Counted from the first letter of the stretch, positions 43,199 through 56,883 are shown. The stretch: 64,000 bases of DNA from Pyrus communis (GCF_963583255.1 NC_084806.1:16162317-16226316); one strand, 5' to 3'. Made by a program: numbers and translations. The notes: generated by a model not told the origin, from the sequence alone.

Positions 43199-46100
43199 GT
43201 GGCTGCATGTGAACACGATGTCTATCACCTTGGATTGAACTTAAGCACGAATATAATGACAGTCAACTTCAATATGTTTGGTCCTTTCATGGAACACTGG
43301 ATTAGAGGCAATATGCATGGCAGCTTGGTTATCACAATACAAGGACATAGGTGTCATGCTTATGAATCCGAGCTTGGAAAGAAGACCTTTCAACCATATC
43401 AGTTCACAAGTTGTTGCCGTCATGGCCCTATACTCAGCTTCTGCACTAGATTGAGCAATAATATTTTGTTTCTTGCTCTTCCAAGTGACAAGATTCCTTC
43501 AAACAAATGTGCAAAACCCTGTTATGGATTTTTGATCAAAGGCATTTCCATCCCAGTCAGCATCTTTGTAGGCCAAAATGTGATTTGAACCATTGTTCTT
43601 CATAATTATCCCTCTGCTTACTGAGCCATTGAGATATCGAAGTATTCTCTTGACGATTTCCCAGTGAACTAAAGTAGGAGAGTGCATGAACTGACTAGCT
43701 AAGCTAACTAAATATGAGATATCAGGCTTAGTGATGGTGAGATAAATAAGTTTCCCAACCATTCACTGATAAACACTAGGGTCCGAAAGAGGTTCACCTC
43801 TTTCATGCCACTGAAGCTTGTTAGTTAGGGGTGTTCGAGTTGGTTTACACCCCATCACGTTAGCTTCATCTAGAAGATCGAGAACATACTTTCTTTGATT
43901 CAAGAACAATCCATTTGAAGAGGTAGCCACCTCAATTCCAAGAAAGTATTTCAAAGGGGCCCAAGTCTTTATGGCAAATTTTTGGTGAAATAACTGCTTA
44001 AGCGCTTTGATTTCACTCATATTGTCAACTGTAATAATTAGGTCATCAACATATATAAACACAACTAATTTGCCAACAATACCACTTCGAATAAACAAAG
44101 AAGAGTCAGCATGACTCATTTTGAATCCTGCAGCTTCAAGGACTGAACTAAACTTTGAATACCAAGCTCAAGGGGACTGTTTGAGACCATATATGGCTTT
44201 GTGAAGTCTACAGACCTTGTTGGATTCCTTTTCTCTTGGATGACCCGGGGGCAACTTCATGTACACTTCTTCTTCAAGATCCCTATGAAGAAATGCATTC
44301 TTCACATCCATTTGGAATAAGGGCCATGCATTATTAACTGCCACAAACAATAATACCCTCACAGTGTTCATTTTGGCAACTGGAGCAAAGGTCTCCTTGT
44401 AGTCAATGTTATAGGTTTGTGTAAAGCCTTAAGTTACTAACCGTGCCTTGTGTCTCTCAATGCTTCCATTGGAGTTGAATTTGGTCTTATATATCCACCT
44501 ACTTCCTACTGCCTTTTTGCCATTTGGAAAATCCACCACACTCCATGTTTGGTTGTCATTCAGAGCTTGAAGCTCTTAAGTCATAGCATCTTGCCACTTA
44601 AGCATGCAGGTGGTTTCAAGAAAATTCCTTGGTTTGAAAGTGTGAGACAATTTGTTAAAGAAAGAAGCATGAGAAGATGAGAATCTGTGATAAAAATGGC
44701 TGCAGAGATATGATGCCTTGCAGTGTAAGTAACGTACTCTTGTAACCTCACTGGTGGATGTTTATCTTGCGTAGGATTTCTTCTTGGTGCACTTATAGCT
44801 TGCTAATTTGGTTGAGCTTCTGATGGTCTAGAGGAGCTCAACATTGCATCACTTACATTCTCAGTGGGTTGAGAATTCTCAGTGCTGATATGAGCAGGAG
44901 TGACTTCATGAACTTCTACTAGAATAGGCAGTGGAAATAGGTCCATAAGATCTTCCCTATTGGAATTAGTCTGCAAACCTTTGTGGAAATAAAGTGAATA
45001 TTCATCAAATCGCACATCTCTAGAGAATACCAGCTTCCCAGTGTTAGGGTTGTACACTTTGTAACCCTTTTGAGAACTGGAGTATCCCATAAACACATAT
45101 TTGACAGCTCGAGGGTCTAATTTATCACGATGAAGAGCTTGAATGTGCACATAACAAGTACAACCAAAGGTCCTGAGGTGAGACAAGTATATAGATCTGC
45201 CCTTCATGACTTCAAAAGGAGATTTAGTATTCAACACCCGAGTTGGCAGTCTGTTAATGATGTAAGTGGCAGTGAGTAGGGCTTGAGACCAAAATTTCTT
45301 AGGAACATTCATTTAGATCATAAGTGATCGAGTCTTCTCCAATAAGTCTCAATTCTTTCTCTTTGCCACACCATTTTGTTATGGCATACCAACACAGCTA
45401 GTTTGATGCAAAATGCCATGATTGCTCATGTAATTACTCATGTTATTGGAAGTGTACTTGGTGCCATTATCTGATCTTAACATATATAACTTAAATGAAA
45501 ATTGATTGGTGCTTAGATTGTGAAAGTCCTTAAAAGCATCAAACAAATCACTTTTAAGTTTTAAAAGATATAACCAGGTCACTCTAGAATAGTCATCAAC
45601 AAATGTAACATAATATCTATACCCATCAAAGGATTCTACATGAGAAGGACCCCAAATATCTGAGTGAACAAGCTCAAAAAGTCTACTGGTTCTAGAATTA
45701 AAGGAAACAAAAGGGAGTCTAATGGCTTTTGACATTTGACAAGTTTCACACTTAAGTGTGTTTTTACAAAAAAATGGGAAACAACTTAGTCATCACAGGT
45801 TTTGCAGGATGGGCAAGGCGTTGGTGCCAGAGTTGGTGTTTCTGAACTTGAATTAAGTTGACACTGAGCCTTTTGACAAAATTGGACTCCTTTGAGAGAT
45901 AGTAGAGTCCATTTAAGAAGAACCCTTCACCAATCTTCTTCTAAGTAACTCGGTCCTGAAACACAACATTGTGAGGGGAAAATATGGTAAGACAATCTAA
46001 AGTTTTTATAATTTTTCCTATTGACAAGAGCTGAAAAGGAAAAGAAGGTACATAGAGAGCAGTGGAATCAGTATGCTCACACATCAATCTAATCTTTCAT

Positions 46101-47386
46101 TTCCTTATAATAGGTTCCCTTTTCCCATTTGCAACAGACACATGAATTGGATCAATAGGTTTTTGAAATTCATAGAGACTAGAAGGTTTATTAGTTATAT
46201 GATCAGTGGCACTAGAGTCAATAATCCAAAAATCATGTGTAACATTTGCATTAAGAGCAGTGGAAATGGCACTGATAATACCTGGAATATTGCCTTTCGA
46301 TGTGTTCTCCGAGTCAGCCAAGAATCCAACAAATTTCCCTAGCATTGCAGTAGGGTTTTCAGTCGTCACTTCATCAGGCTCAGTGCTTCCTTACTTCTTT
46401 TGAAGAACAGCAGCAAACTCATTGATCAATGACATATGATATGTTGAGAAATTAGCCATCCTTTCAACCGAGGAAAAAGCTGAGTGAAATGCTTTTGGAT
46501 TTACTCTTCCCTTCCCATGTTTGATCATCATGTCTTCCCTATCAAACTTAGGCTTTAACTCCGAATGAAGAATCCAACATTTTTCTCTTAAATGTCCATT
46601 CATGTTGCAATAAGAACATTTCCAGTCTGCTTTCTTCCCAAGCACCCTATCACCAGTTACTTTGTGATTTGTCGTGAAAACCCTAGCCTCAGAGTTGGAT
46701 TTAGGCTCAACTTTCATCACTATTCGTTGAGTTTCCTCTTTCTGGACTGCATGACACACACTGGTAAAAGAGGGCAGCTCCGCAGTCATTAACAAATGAC
46801 TACGTAGGTCTTCATACTCAGCTTCCAAGCTTGCCAAGAGTTGAAACACCTTGTCTTCGTCAGCTCTTTTCAGTAGCACAACAGAATCAGTTATGTGTGA
46901 ATGGTACATATCGAGTTCATTCCACATAGATTTCATACTTCCAAGGTGTTAAACAAAGGAGTCGTCACCCTATTTTAAACTCGCAACACTTTTCTTTAGT
47001 TGAAAGATGAGAACTGAGTTGTTTTAGTTGCCATACATGTCTTTGATAGACTCCCATAAGAGAAGGGAAGACTCTGAGTAACTGAAAAGCTCAGACAGTT
47101 TTGACTCTATGAAGTTAAGTATCTAGGACATAACCAGCTGATTAGTGGCATGCCATTCATCATAGGTTGGTGAAGTGGATTATGGGGGCTTAAAGCTTGC
47201 ATTGATAAACCCTAACTTCAATCTTCCTTCTAGAGCAAGTGACACAGCTCTTGGCCAAGGAAGGTAGTTGAACTCGTTTAGTAGAACCGAACAGAGTCGT
47301 TGATTTAGGTTGTTCTCACCCCCTTGAGTTAAGTTGGGGGATGAGGTTGAGGCATTATCAGCAGTAGATGCATTTTCTTCTGCCAT
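43199..47386 (-). pseudogene. Copia 2 gag-pol polyprotein, disrupted
   Basis: Read from 47386 leftward: gag with an N-terminal LNEFNYLPWPRAVSLALEGR segment, CCHC knuckle CX2CX4HX4C (about 46625-46580), protease with DSSAT where active enzymes have DSGA (about 46210), integrase (about 45735-44800; DNGTKY and the HQTSC region), RT (about 44371-43763; [12 protein letters not shown] and YVDDLII) and RNase H (to about 43241). Stops and frame changes lie between most domains. The protease change would by itself be expected to kill cleavage. Confidence 0.83.
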
Positions 47387-47454
47387 CTTTATTGATGATG
47401 AGCAAACGAAGAAGTAAAAAAAAAAGGGGACAGAGTCAGGACCCTATGGTTCCT

Positions 47455-47466
47455 GCTCTGATACCA
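47455..47466 (-). promoter_or_regulatory. Primer-binding site of copia 2
   Basis: On the minus strand TGGTATCAGAGC directly follows the 5' LTR, the standard initiator-tRNA-Met site. Confidence 0.9.
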
Positions 47467-47826
47467 TGTTGAATTTTGGTTTCAAATATTTGTTGTATAT
47501 TTCATTGTAAAGATTACAAGAAAATGAAGGCAACTCTTATGGAGAGCCGAAAAAGAAAGCTACAAGAAATTGTAGGCTAACTACCCCAACACAATCCCTA
47601 AAATCTGCCTTAACAAGTGGAAAAGCCAAAACCTAATTACAAGGAAAGAAGTTTCTACAAGCAACTAAGAAAGGTTGACAAAAAAAGGTAAGGTGAATGA
47701 CAAGTTATGGGAAATCATGAAAGTAGGGTTAAGACAGTCACTTTAGCCTATGACTTAGCTAAAGTGAGGATGACAACCCATACATACAACCCATCCCTTG
47801 AGATCTTATACAAATTGGTTTCAATA
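47467..47826 (-). repeat. 5' LTR of copia 2
   Basis: The right copy on the plus strand. Both copies end TTCAATA where the mirror of TGTTGAA would be TTCAACA, so the element was probably already mobile with that end. Confidence 0.88.
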
Positions 47827-48580
47827 AACTAGGACTTTAAACCTAGTTCTTTTATGTACTTGATTCATCCTTATCTGATCAAGTATGAATTATAATCCCT
47901 ATAATGAATGGTATCTTATCAGAATTCATCTTGATCTTTGGTAATTTTAACCCCTTCAGGACTCGACCGAGCCACACTTGAGCTTGATCCTTTAATAGTT
48001 CTACTCATAAAAAGAATTGGCCGAATCAGTGCTCTTTTTCGAGCCAAAGCCCATTGAATTGAGGAATCATCACTAGGCCGAGAATTATGGCCTTTCAACT
48101 TAGGTTATCATTTCTCTGCCCATATTTTAGGCCTAAACATTGCCCCCTCACTTCTAAAATCCTCGGTCATGTGCACATGGCTTGAGGGTTTTGAAGAAGC
48201 GAATATTCTTTAAATCCTCTCACTAGCTAGCACTTTAATGCTTCGATTTCAGTTTATGTGCCAATTTTGCCTCGACTAACATAATCCGCCTTATTTCTTT
48301 CATGCGTCAGATTCTCACAATGACTCTTCAAGTTCAGTTGTCCACATGCCATACTCTTCAAGACAAATCAACCATCAAGAGGTCTCATCTTAATAACCGC
48401 CAATTCTCAAATTGGATTAGTTAAAGTGAAAAATCAGTTCATATCATTTCGATTCTCCCATATGTGATGATTGAGACACATGCCTCAACATTTTATGTTT
48501 TCTTTTAAAATTGAAAAACCTTGAATCTATTTTAATCCCGCCAACATAAAACCAAGATTTGTCTTCTCTTTCTTCAAGCC

Positions 48581-49300
48581 CTAGAAACTAGAAAACTTTA
48601 AACTTAAAGAAATCCCTAGTTTCCTTAATCTGCAACTTTTCCTTTTTTTTGAATCATAATAGATCGTGACCAACCTGATTTCAATTTCTGTGAGAAGCTT
48701 TCTACCAAACTCAAAATAGCGAAGGACTCCACTGATTGTGTTATCACCAAGCTTCTTAACAATGCATAAATTTTCACTCAAGTTCTAGGTCCATGATTTA
48801 CATATATGGTTCCTGATGTGATCATCATGTTGATGAAGAAAAATCTTCTCTGGTCACTACTTAAAGGTAATGAATGGTAGAAATGAGAATTTGTCAAACT
48901 CCAAGTTGCTTGGCCTTTAGTCTCAGCGACATGGACTCCATAGGTTGAAAGAATGGAAGGATTCTTTGGCATTCTCATAAACATCTAAGTATCTATGACC
49001 CTATCAAAATTTCAATATCAAGATTTTTATAGATTGAAAACTCTTGCTAACTGTCCTAAATTTCCGGTGTTTGGCTACCAGTATAATGATCTTGCCTCTT
49101 AGCCCTATGGCGCCTATAATACTGGGCATTACTGCCCTTCTTGGCACTTCTCCGATTGGTATGCAAATCGATTTACCATTCCCAACGTATAAACATGGAA
49201 CCACCATAAAAACCATCTTCGATGAGAGAATGTAGGAGAGTTTACGACTCAAGGACAAGAACATGAATTGGCTGTAGAAATAGATCACCAAATTTGCCAA
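48581..49300 (-). pseudogene. Unidentified reading-frame remnants inside the non-autonomous LTR element
   Basis: Three minus-strand open pieces (49300-49004, 48984-48778, 48781-48581) read like normal protein. They include PRRAVMPSIIGAIGLRGKI, then STYGVHVAETKGQATWSLTN and HFYHSLPLSSDQRRFFFIN. Composition and hydrophobic pattern suggest a once-coherent protein of at least 230 residues, carried by the element and now frameshifted. I do not recognise the family; a captured or element-specific gene is possible. Confidence 0.4.
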
Positions 49301-49819
49301 TAATTTCCTTAACTACAAAACCATACTTACGAGTTTTGCTAGAAAAGACGACGAACCATTAAGGAAAGGCGAACATGAAGCCTTCCTTTTTTGCCGGTTT
49401 AACAAGTTGATAGGATTGTGCTTACTCGGCATTTACCTGGATATTCCCCCATTATCCTTTCCTAAAGCCGAAACTCGAACTTTATCAAGCCTCAACTTCT
49501 TTGATTTGAATCAAGACTTTGAACTTAGACCTTTTGTGCACTTGATTCATCCGCATCTGATCAATATAATCCCTTGAATGATTGGCAACTTATCAGAACC
49601 CATCTTGATCTTTGGCAATTTTACTCCCTTAGAACTTAACCATGCCAAGCCTGAACCTGATCCTTTAATAGTCCTACTCCTATAAGGACTTGGTCAAATC
49701 AGTGCTCCCTTTTGGGCTGAAAGCCTACTAGCTTGAGGAGTCATGACTGGGCCGAGAATTATAGCTTTTCAACTCAGGTTATGCATTCTTGGCCCAAGCT
49801 TGTATTTCAGACCCAAACA

Positions 49820-51613
49820 TAAATGCATGAAATATTGCCTTTTGTTTTATTGTGAGTGCTTCACCAAATGTCATGGTATTATGGGGGCTTCTTATGTTCT
49901 ACATTCATTTAGAAATATGAAAGGTGTACCCAATCCTAGAAAACAATAATAATTATAAAAATTAAATGACAGAATATTTCTTTAGGGAGTCTTTTAAAAT
50001 TGATAATTTGAAAGTGGGAATGACAGTTGCTTTGAAAATAAAAATCTTAAATCCAATGTAAAAATCTTAAGTTCAAGTTGAGTCATCGATCATGGCTGGC
50101 TGATAACTGATTGTGGCTTTTCTTTCCTTAAGCTTTGTTTGGAAAATTAAATTAAGTGAAAGTTGAAGCTTTATAATTTTTTACTGCTGGGCCACTGAAT
50201 AATTTCTTGGTGCATATAATAGAATGCCTCTTGTATAATTTTATACATTATGCATCTAGCCACGTCCATAATTACCAGCTAGTTATAAAGGGAAAATTAA
50301 ACTACTAGTTGCATAGTAGATTAACTCACGCACCTAAAGCAGGCTTTCTTTCAACAAAAAAGCTTCTGAGTTGTGGCAGTAGCTTCAACAGCCTATACAA
50401 AGAGGGTAGTACTATTCACATTCATTTTTTTTCTTCCATACATCCTTTTTATATTTTTCCATTGATCTTCTTCAATTTATTCAACCGACGGCCAGAAATT
50501 GAGTGAAAGTGTGTGAAAAGTAAAAATAGGTGTGTAAATAGCAGCATTCCAAAAATATTATAAGCTGAGTGGCCGGGTATCATTCATTTTCTAAAGGTCA
50601 TTAACAATGCTTACTTTTACGTTAAGTGTTTTTTCAACAGCTTATACCAATATTAGGAAAGTTACTTTTATTGATAAGTTCATCCAAATTAGCATCATTC
50701 ATGCATAATTACCTTTTGTCATGGTGCACTAATACAATACTTTTGACAGGCCATTAGTGAGTTTGATTGTAATTTTGGTTAAAAATCGCAGTCTATTAGT
50801 GATTAGATTTATGGTTTTCAGTGCTTATTTATTGGTAGGTGAAGAAGCTGTATCGATGCTAAATGTAGAGACTTAAAGATTCATACTTATCAAGTGAAAA
50901 ATCATCATTGCATTGCGAAAGGTTACAGTTGCAAATTAAGCCGCCTGAAACGTGATTGCTTTCCAAGAGCAAATGACTTCATACAACCAAACAATATTAA
51001 GGCTTCATGTCCAGAAGAAGCATGTGTGGAGTTCTTTGTTTATTTTTTATTTATGAATAACATAATAGTTCGTTCGATTTAATAGATGGCATATGTCAAA
51101 AAAAAAACATATGTCCAGTGTTATATTTTTTACGTATATATGATTTTTTAAGGAAAATTAACAAAAAGTAGTAAAAAAAAAAAACTTTAGTTTTAATGAA
51201 AAATAACAAATAAAGGTGTAGTGAATAGTATCAGGAAAAGGTAAAAATGTGGTTTTTCGTTAAAAATGAACAGTATCAGGAGTATTTCGTTAACACTCCT
51301 TATCTTTTATTAATTGTTTTGCGACTTCAACGTTTGTTAAATGGTAGGTAGGTGAAAGCATTATTTATTTATAGACATTAGTGAGCAACTATCGAAATCA
51401 ATAAAGCCATTAAACCGCGCTCTAGTAAAAACGTCTAATCAGAGTAAACCCTTATTAACAGGAGTTCGTACCTGCAGAAGAACTCATCATGAATAAGTTC
51501 GTGCTTCAATCTTCTCTTATTTTCTCAGTTTCTTATAGTTCTTGCTCTCAATAGGACGAGCGTATATTGAACAACATTAACTTGAGAAAAGAAACCGAAG
51601 ACATTTGCATATA
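49820..51613. other. Intergenic, no gene seen
   Basis: A stretch near 51120-51300 (poly-A, then repeated GAACAGTATCAGGA/GAATAGTATCAGGA) looks like a fragment of an abundant plant repeat, but I could not define ends. No gene was recognised. Confidence 0.45.
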
Positions 51614-51616
51614 TTA

Positions 51617-51656
51617 GATGGTAACTGCTCCTCCCGTTATGGAGTCAGTTACCATC
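51617..51656. repeat. Short hairpin
   Basis: GATGGTAACTG... pairs with ...CAGTTACCATC around a loop of about 12 bases. It is short and isolated, with no known role. Confidence 0.55.
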
Positions 51657-51813
51657 AGTTTCCTAGAGGTTCTAACCACCTCTTAATTCAAAACGAGTTC
51701 AATTGATTTGTCTCCATAACGTTTAATTGTAGTTAAATATATAAACTCTAATCCTAGTATATTTCCAACTACTTACATATCAAAACACTTATACACCAAA
51801 TACAGTTTGATCT

Positions 51814-52099
51814 TCTTAACACAATGAAGAATCAGCAATTAACTCACAAATATTGAGATGAAGAAGATGAACAGTTTTAGACAAATTCGATTTCTCTCTC
51901 TCTGATCTCTTTCTTACAAAAATCTGTTATTTCCCTCTTTACAAAACTAACTAGATATATCTCAAAGATCCCCTTTTAACTCTCTCTAAGACAATGACTT
52001 AGAGAGTAAGCTATCAATCACATGTGCACAACACATGACACATACAATCCTATCTAATACCATGTGCACAGCACATGCCAATTACATTTATATCCAATA
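51814..52099 (-). repeat. 3' LTR of copia 3
   Basis: The left copy, identical to the right copy except CTCTCTCTC versus CTCTCTATC near its left third. It contains a short inverted CATGTGCACA(A/G)CACATG motif twice. Confidence 0.92.
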
Positions 52100-52113
52100 C
52101 CCCCCCCTCAATC

Positions 52114-54726
52114 TTAAGAGGGATAACCCAACTTAAGATTGAAACAATGTCTCAGAAAATCAGGTCCGTGCAAGCCTTCGGTGAGAACATCTGCAATTTG
52201 ATCTTTGGTACACAGATACTGAATGGATAAATCCCCTGCTCGAACCCTTTCCCGAACAAAATGATAGTCAGTTTCTAAAAGTTTGATCCGAGAGTGTTGG
52301 ACAGGATTCAAACTGAGAGCAATTGCAGATTGATTGTCACAGTAAAGAACTGGAGGAGATGACAGACACACATGTAAATCTTTAAGAAGTAACCGAATCC
52401 AAGCAATATCTGCAGTTGTATGAGCTAAAGCACGATATTCAGCCTCTGTTGAACTCCGAGAAACAGAAGACTACTTCTTTGATTGCCAAGAGATCGGATT
52501 CTCCCCCAGAAAAACCACATAACCAGTGATAGAACGCCTAGTATTCAAATCAGCTGCCCAATCAGAATCGTTATAGGCATTCACTGATAAAGATCCACCA
52601 GAAACATATGTCAAACCATTAGAAACTGTACCCTGCAAATAGCGCAGGATCCTCTTAACCATGGCAAGATGCACATCAGTTGGAGTACTCATGTATTGAC
52701 ACACAGTGTTAACTGCAAAAGCAATATCTGGACGAGTAAAGGTAAGATACTGCAAGCCCCCTACCAAACTGCGATACAAGGTAGGATCAGACAACAAGGA
52801 ACCATCAGTGGTTAGAATCTGATTATGAGGTTTACAAGGGGTGGAACAACATTTACAATCATCCATACCAGCCTTATGAATAAGGTCTTTAGCATATTTC
52901 CCTTGGTTGATAAACAGATCACCATTGGACTTGTAAGTAATCTGAAGACCAAGAAAATAAGATAACTTCCCCATATCCTTCAAATCAAATACCATACTAA
53001 GATTAGTAATCACAGATTGCACCAGCTCAGAATTAGATCCTGTGATGATAATATCATCAACATATAAAAGTAAAATGACAACCTGATCACCTGTGGTCTT
53101 CACAAATAAGCTGGAATCTGAAAGAGAAGCTTGAAAACCAATTTCTTGGAGATAACCAGTGAACTTGTCATTCCAAGCTTGAGGAGCTTGTTTCAGGCCA
53201 TACAATGATTTCACCAGCTTACAAACATGTGTAGGGAACTTAGAATCAACAAATCCCTGAGGTTGTTTCATATAAACCTCATCGTGTAATTCCCCATGTA
53301 AAAAGGCATTTTTAACATCTAACTGTCGAAGATCCCACTTGGAGGTGACAGCTAATGCTAAAATTAATCGCACAGTAGTATGGCGAACTACAGGACTAAA
53401 GGTCTCCATATAATCAACACCATGTTCTTGATTAAAACCCTGTGCTACCAACCGGGCCTTAAATCTAGAAATAGAACCATCACTATTTCGCTTAAGTTTG
53501 TACACCCACTTACTGCCTATAACATGCTTTTCTCCAGAATTAGGAACTAGAATCCAAGTTCCCTGAGATTGAAGAGCATCAAATTCCTCTTGCATTGCCA
53601 ACTGCCATTGAGGAATTTGAGAAGCTTGTTTAAAACTAGATGGCTCAGAAACATCCATAATGTCAGCAAGGAAAGTAAAACCCCCTGAAAAATGAGCAGC
53701 ATCTGCAAGATTTAAGGAATGAACTTGAGGAAAGAAAGTAGTAAGAGCAGAGTAATCCTTGCGAGTGATAGTGCCTGTTCGCATTCTGGTTTGAATTCCC
53801 TGTGAAGACATTGAACTGGGAACTGAGCTTGGTTGAAGGACAGGCAACAAGGAATTGGGACCGGAAAGAGTAGCAGCAGTTCTGAATTCTGAAGCATGAC
53901 TAGCAGAAGAAGGTGTGCTTGTACTTGGAGAAGATGTAGACAAGTGTTGATTAGCTAAAGAACTGGAAGACACACTAGGAGAAGTGTCAATATTAGTAGA
54001 CATCTGAGAACTATCTTGTGAGGCTGGTAAATAAATCACCACTGGTCTAACAGGAATAGAAGAGGAGGATGAACCAGATTTCTGCAAACTGAGCATCTCC
54101 TCATAAGGAAAGGAGATTTCATCATGCAACACATGGCGAGAAATGAGAATCTTGTCTGTGACCATATTATAACACAGAGAGCCTTTATAACCATTCGAGT
54201 ACCCTAGAAAAATACATTTGACAGATCTGGATTGCAGTTTGTTGACATTATAAGGGCGAAGATAAGGATATACAGCTGAACCAAACACCTTCAAAGTAGT
54301 CAATACAGGTTTCTTGCCATACAATTGTTCAAATGGAGAAGTCATTTGCAAAACCCTACAAGGCATTCTATTAATCAAGAAAGCAGCATGAGCAACAGCA
54401 TAATACCAGAACCTGTGTGGCAATTTAGCCACTGACAAAAGAGTAATAGCTGTTTCAAGCAAATGACGATGCTTCCTCTTAGCCATACCATTTTGCTGAG
54501 GAGTGTATGGACAAGAAATATAATGCAACATGCCATTCTTCTCCAAATAAGCCTTAAAGGAAGTATTCACAAATTCTCCACCACCATCAGATTGAAACAC
54601 CTTGATCTTTGCATTGAATTGGTTTCCAACATATGCACAAAATTTAACAAAAGCACCAAAAACATCTGATTTATTGAGTAGAGGAAAAATCCATACAAAC
54701 CTAGTGGCTTCATCTAGAAAAGAAAC
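52114..54726 (-). pseudogene. Copia 3 pol, downstream half (integrase, RT, RNase H)
   Basis: This is the continuation of the polyprotein beyond the solo LTR: integrase catalytic part (DGGGEF and PYTPQQNG), RT with [12 protein letters not shown] and [10 protein letters not shown] (about 53055), and RNase H. A TAG at 52471-52473 is the only internal stop; the frame then stays open to a stop at 52114-52116, just before the polypurine tract. The lesions are therefore one nonsense codon and the nested LTR. Confidence 0.85.
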
Positions 54727-56883
54727 TGATAGGAGCATATTCATGCGACTTAAATGGCTTGTTCTCGTACATTTACGTTATGTTTCTTTAGTTATTTTAG
54801 TCCTTTATGCTTCTTTTGTGTGTTTTCAGGATCATAGAACGTGTTTGACGAAAGGATGCATTGTGGAGCATTTTGGGGCCTTTTGGAGTACTATTGGGCT
54901 AAGGATGGATAGCTTATGCTTGGAGCCCAAGTGTTGGATGAAATTGAAGGCCTTGTATGCACTTGAGGACACAAAACAATGGCCCTAACCCAATTACATT
55001 CACCTTGCCGTGGGCTTAACACAAACACCATTCCTTGCCATGCAAGGGGGAGCAATTTGGGTCCATTTCATGCACTTAAACCCTAGCCCAATTACACACC
55101 ATTGCAGCCAAATCCATTCTTTGCCATGCACATTCACCACCAATTCAACCACACGCACTTATTCCTCCATCATTGCACAACATTGCAGCCACATGCACCA
55201 AAACACTTCTATGCCGTGCATTTCCATTCATTTCCAGCTTTCCACCAAGCAAATCTAATTGTCACTCACATGCATTCACTCTTAATCATTTAACCATGCA
55301 GCCACACATTCATTTTCCACCTTTGTGCCGTCCAAAACACACTCATTTCCAGCCATTGCACATGTTTTCCAAGCTAGCATTCCCTTCATAAAACAGCCAC
55401 ATGCACACTCAATCAATTAACCCATCTTTGCCGTGCATAACCCACCTTAATTCCAGCATTCCACATGCATTTCCAACCTAACATTCACCCACATGCACCC
55501 TTTAAACAAACCCAAACATGCAGCCACAGAAATTCCTCCCTTTGCCGTGGCTTTCCCATCACAATTCCAACTTTCCAACCTAGCCACATCCACATGCATT
55601 CACTCATAATCATTCACTAACATTGCAGCCACATTTCCACCCACTTCCTAGCTGTCATGTTCCCTCTTATTTACCTATAAATAAGCATCCATTGCAGCCA
55701 CAATTCATTCATTCCATTCACAACACAACACACAACACAAACACTTCTTTGCCGTGCAAATCCCCTTCCATTTCTGCACCATTTCTTCTCCTCCATTGCA
55801 GCCATTCCAACCATTCCCCATACACCTAAAGCCCTAAACATTTCCTTAGACCTTGTGCCACAACAAAGAGGAAGAGAAGAGTGCCTAAACGTTCATACAA
55901 TTCAAGTTTGAGTTGTTGGAATGTTTAGGTGTTTCTTTGATTTCAATGTTTAAATTCAATTCTCTTTGTCTTGTACGTATGAGGAACTAAACCCCCTTTA
56001 GCTAGGGGGTGATTCGAAACTATGTTTATGCTTGCAATATGAATTGATTACCTTTGGTTGGAATTTCATAAGTTGTGAATTCAATTTGTTTAACCGTTTG
56101 ATTGATAACTTATTTATGTATGTTTATTGAGAGTGCACGCTTAATTTTCATGCATGAATATGACGCTAGAATATAAGTGAGTTTCACCTAATCGTTATGA
56201 ACTTATATTCACAAGTAGTGGAGGTTGCTTATAAACAATCGCGTTGAATGAATTCTTGGCACTAGTTTCATGCTCATCATAGTAACGAATGCCTCGTCAA
56301 CACTTATAGTTTTCATGATGCTTAATGATCTTTGATTGTATCTTTATTGTGCTTTTCACGTAAAGGACTTTTGGAGAATGTTGTGAATTGCGTTGCGCAA
56401 ACCCATCCAATTCATTAACTTAAGGAAAACTTGACGGTTAATTTAAGCGGACCTAATTGACCCGGGGCGTTGAGTTTCATAATTTATCGAAAGACCAACT
56501 GAGAATCAATCTTGTATGCAAGTGTAACATGTGTGGAGAAGAACCCCTTGGCTATTCCATCATCCATATTTTCATCACATTCATATTTACGTTTTGCCTT
56601 TAATTACAATTTGTGCATTTTAGTTAATTTTCGTCAAATCAAACCCCCCCCCCCTTTACTTTCTTGTTCTTTAATGCTTAGAATCTGTTTAGTTTATGTT
56701 TTAAAGTATTTTTGAATACTTTGAGTCTAGTATAGTGTTTTATATTGTGTTTTTAAGTTTTTGAGTCAAATCCAAGTGATTAACAATCCCTCCTAATCCC
56801 CGGTCCAGAACGATCCCTACTTACATCATTACTACAATTGTCAAAAAGATGGTTTAATTTGTGTGCGTATAAATCTCGCATCA
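54727..56883 (+). mobile_element. 2,157-bp solo LTR nested in copia 3
   Basis: It begins TGATAGGAGC and ends CTCGCATCA (TG...CA ends), flanked by perfect 5-bp repeats GAAAC (54722-54726 and 56884-56888). No internal direct repeat of the ends is seen, so this is one LTR left by recombination of a larger element. TATA-like CTATAAATA (about 55675) suggests plus orientation. The 55000-55830 part is an unusual low-complexity stretch with many copies of TTGCAGCCACA, CACATGCA and TTGCCGTG(C/G). The parent family is unknown; the length suits gypsy. Confidence 0.8.

Larger units (their letters stand above)
42734..47826 (-). mobile_element. Ty1/copia LTR retrotransposon 2
   Basis: LTRs at 42734-43092 and 47467-47826 (about 359 bp, about 96% identical by eye) both start TGTTGAA and end TTCAATA on the plus strand. 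The TSD is AACCA (42729-42733) versus AACTA (47827-47831), one mismatch. The primer site is at 47455-47466 on the minus strand. A pyrimidine run after the left LTR is the polypurine tract complement. It is inserted in one LTR of the 42637-49819 element. Confidence 0.9.
42637..49819 (-). mobile_element. Non-autonomous LTR element, invaded by copia 2
   Basis: Direct repeats of about 410 bp start TGATAGGA and end AAACA: one at 49408-49819, the other split into 42637-42733 and 47832-48139 by a copia element. A pyrimidine-rich TTGCCCCCTCAC follows the left copy, i.e. a polypurine tract on the minus strand, so the element points left. The internal part is only about 1.27 kb and encodes no gag, protease or RT that I recognise. 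No TSD was found. A LARD/TRIM-like element is the best description. Confidence 0.65.

Noticed and set aside
53712..53897. Other-frame ORFs inside copia 3
   Set aside because: They are shadows of the real polyprotein frame.
55000..55830. His/Pro-rich plus-strand frames in the solo LTR
   Set aside because: They arise from low-complexity GCAGCCACA/CACATGCA repeats in several frames at once.
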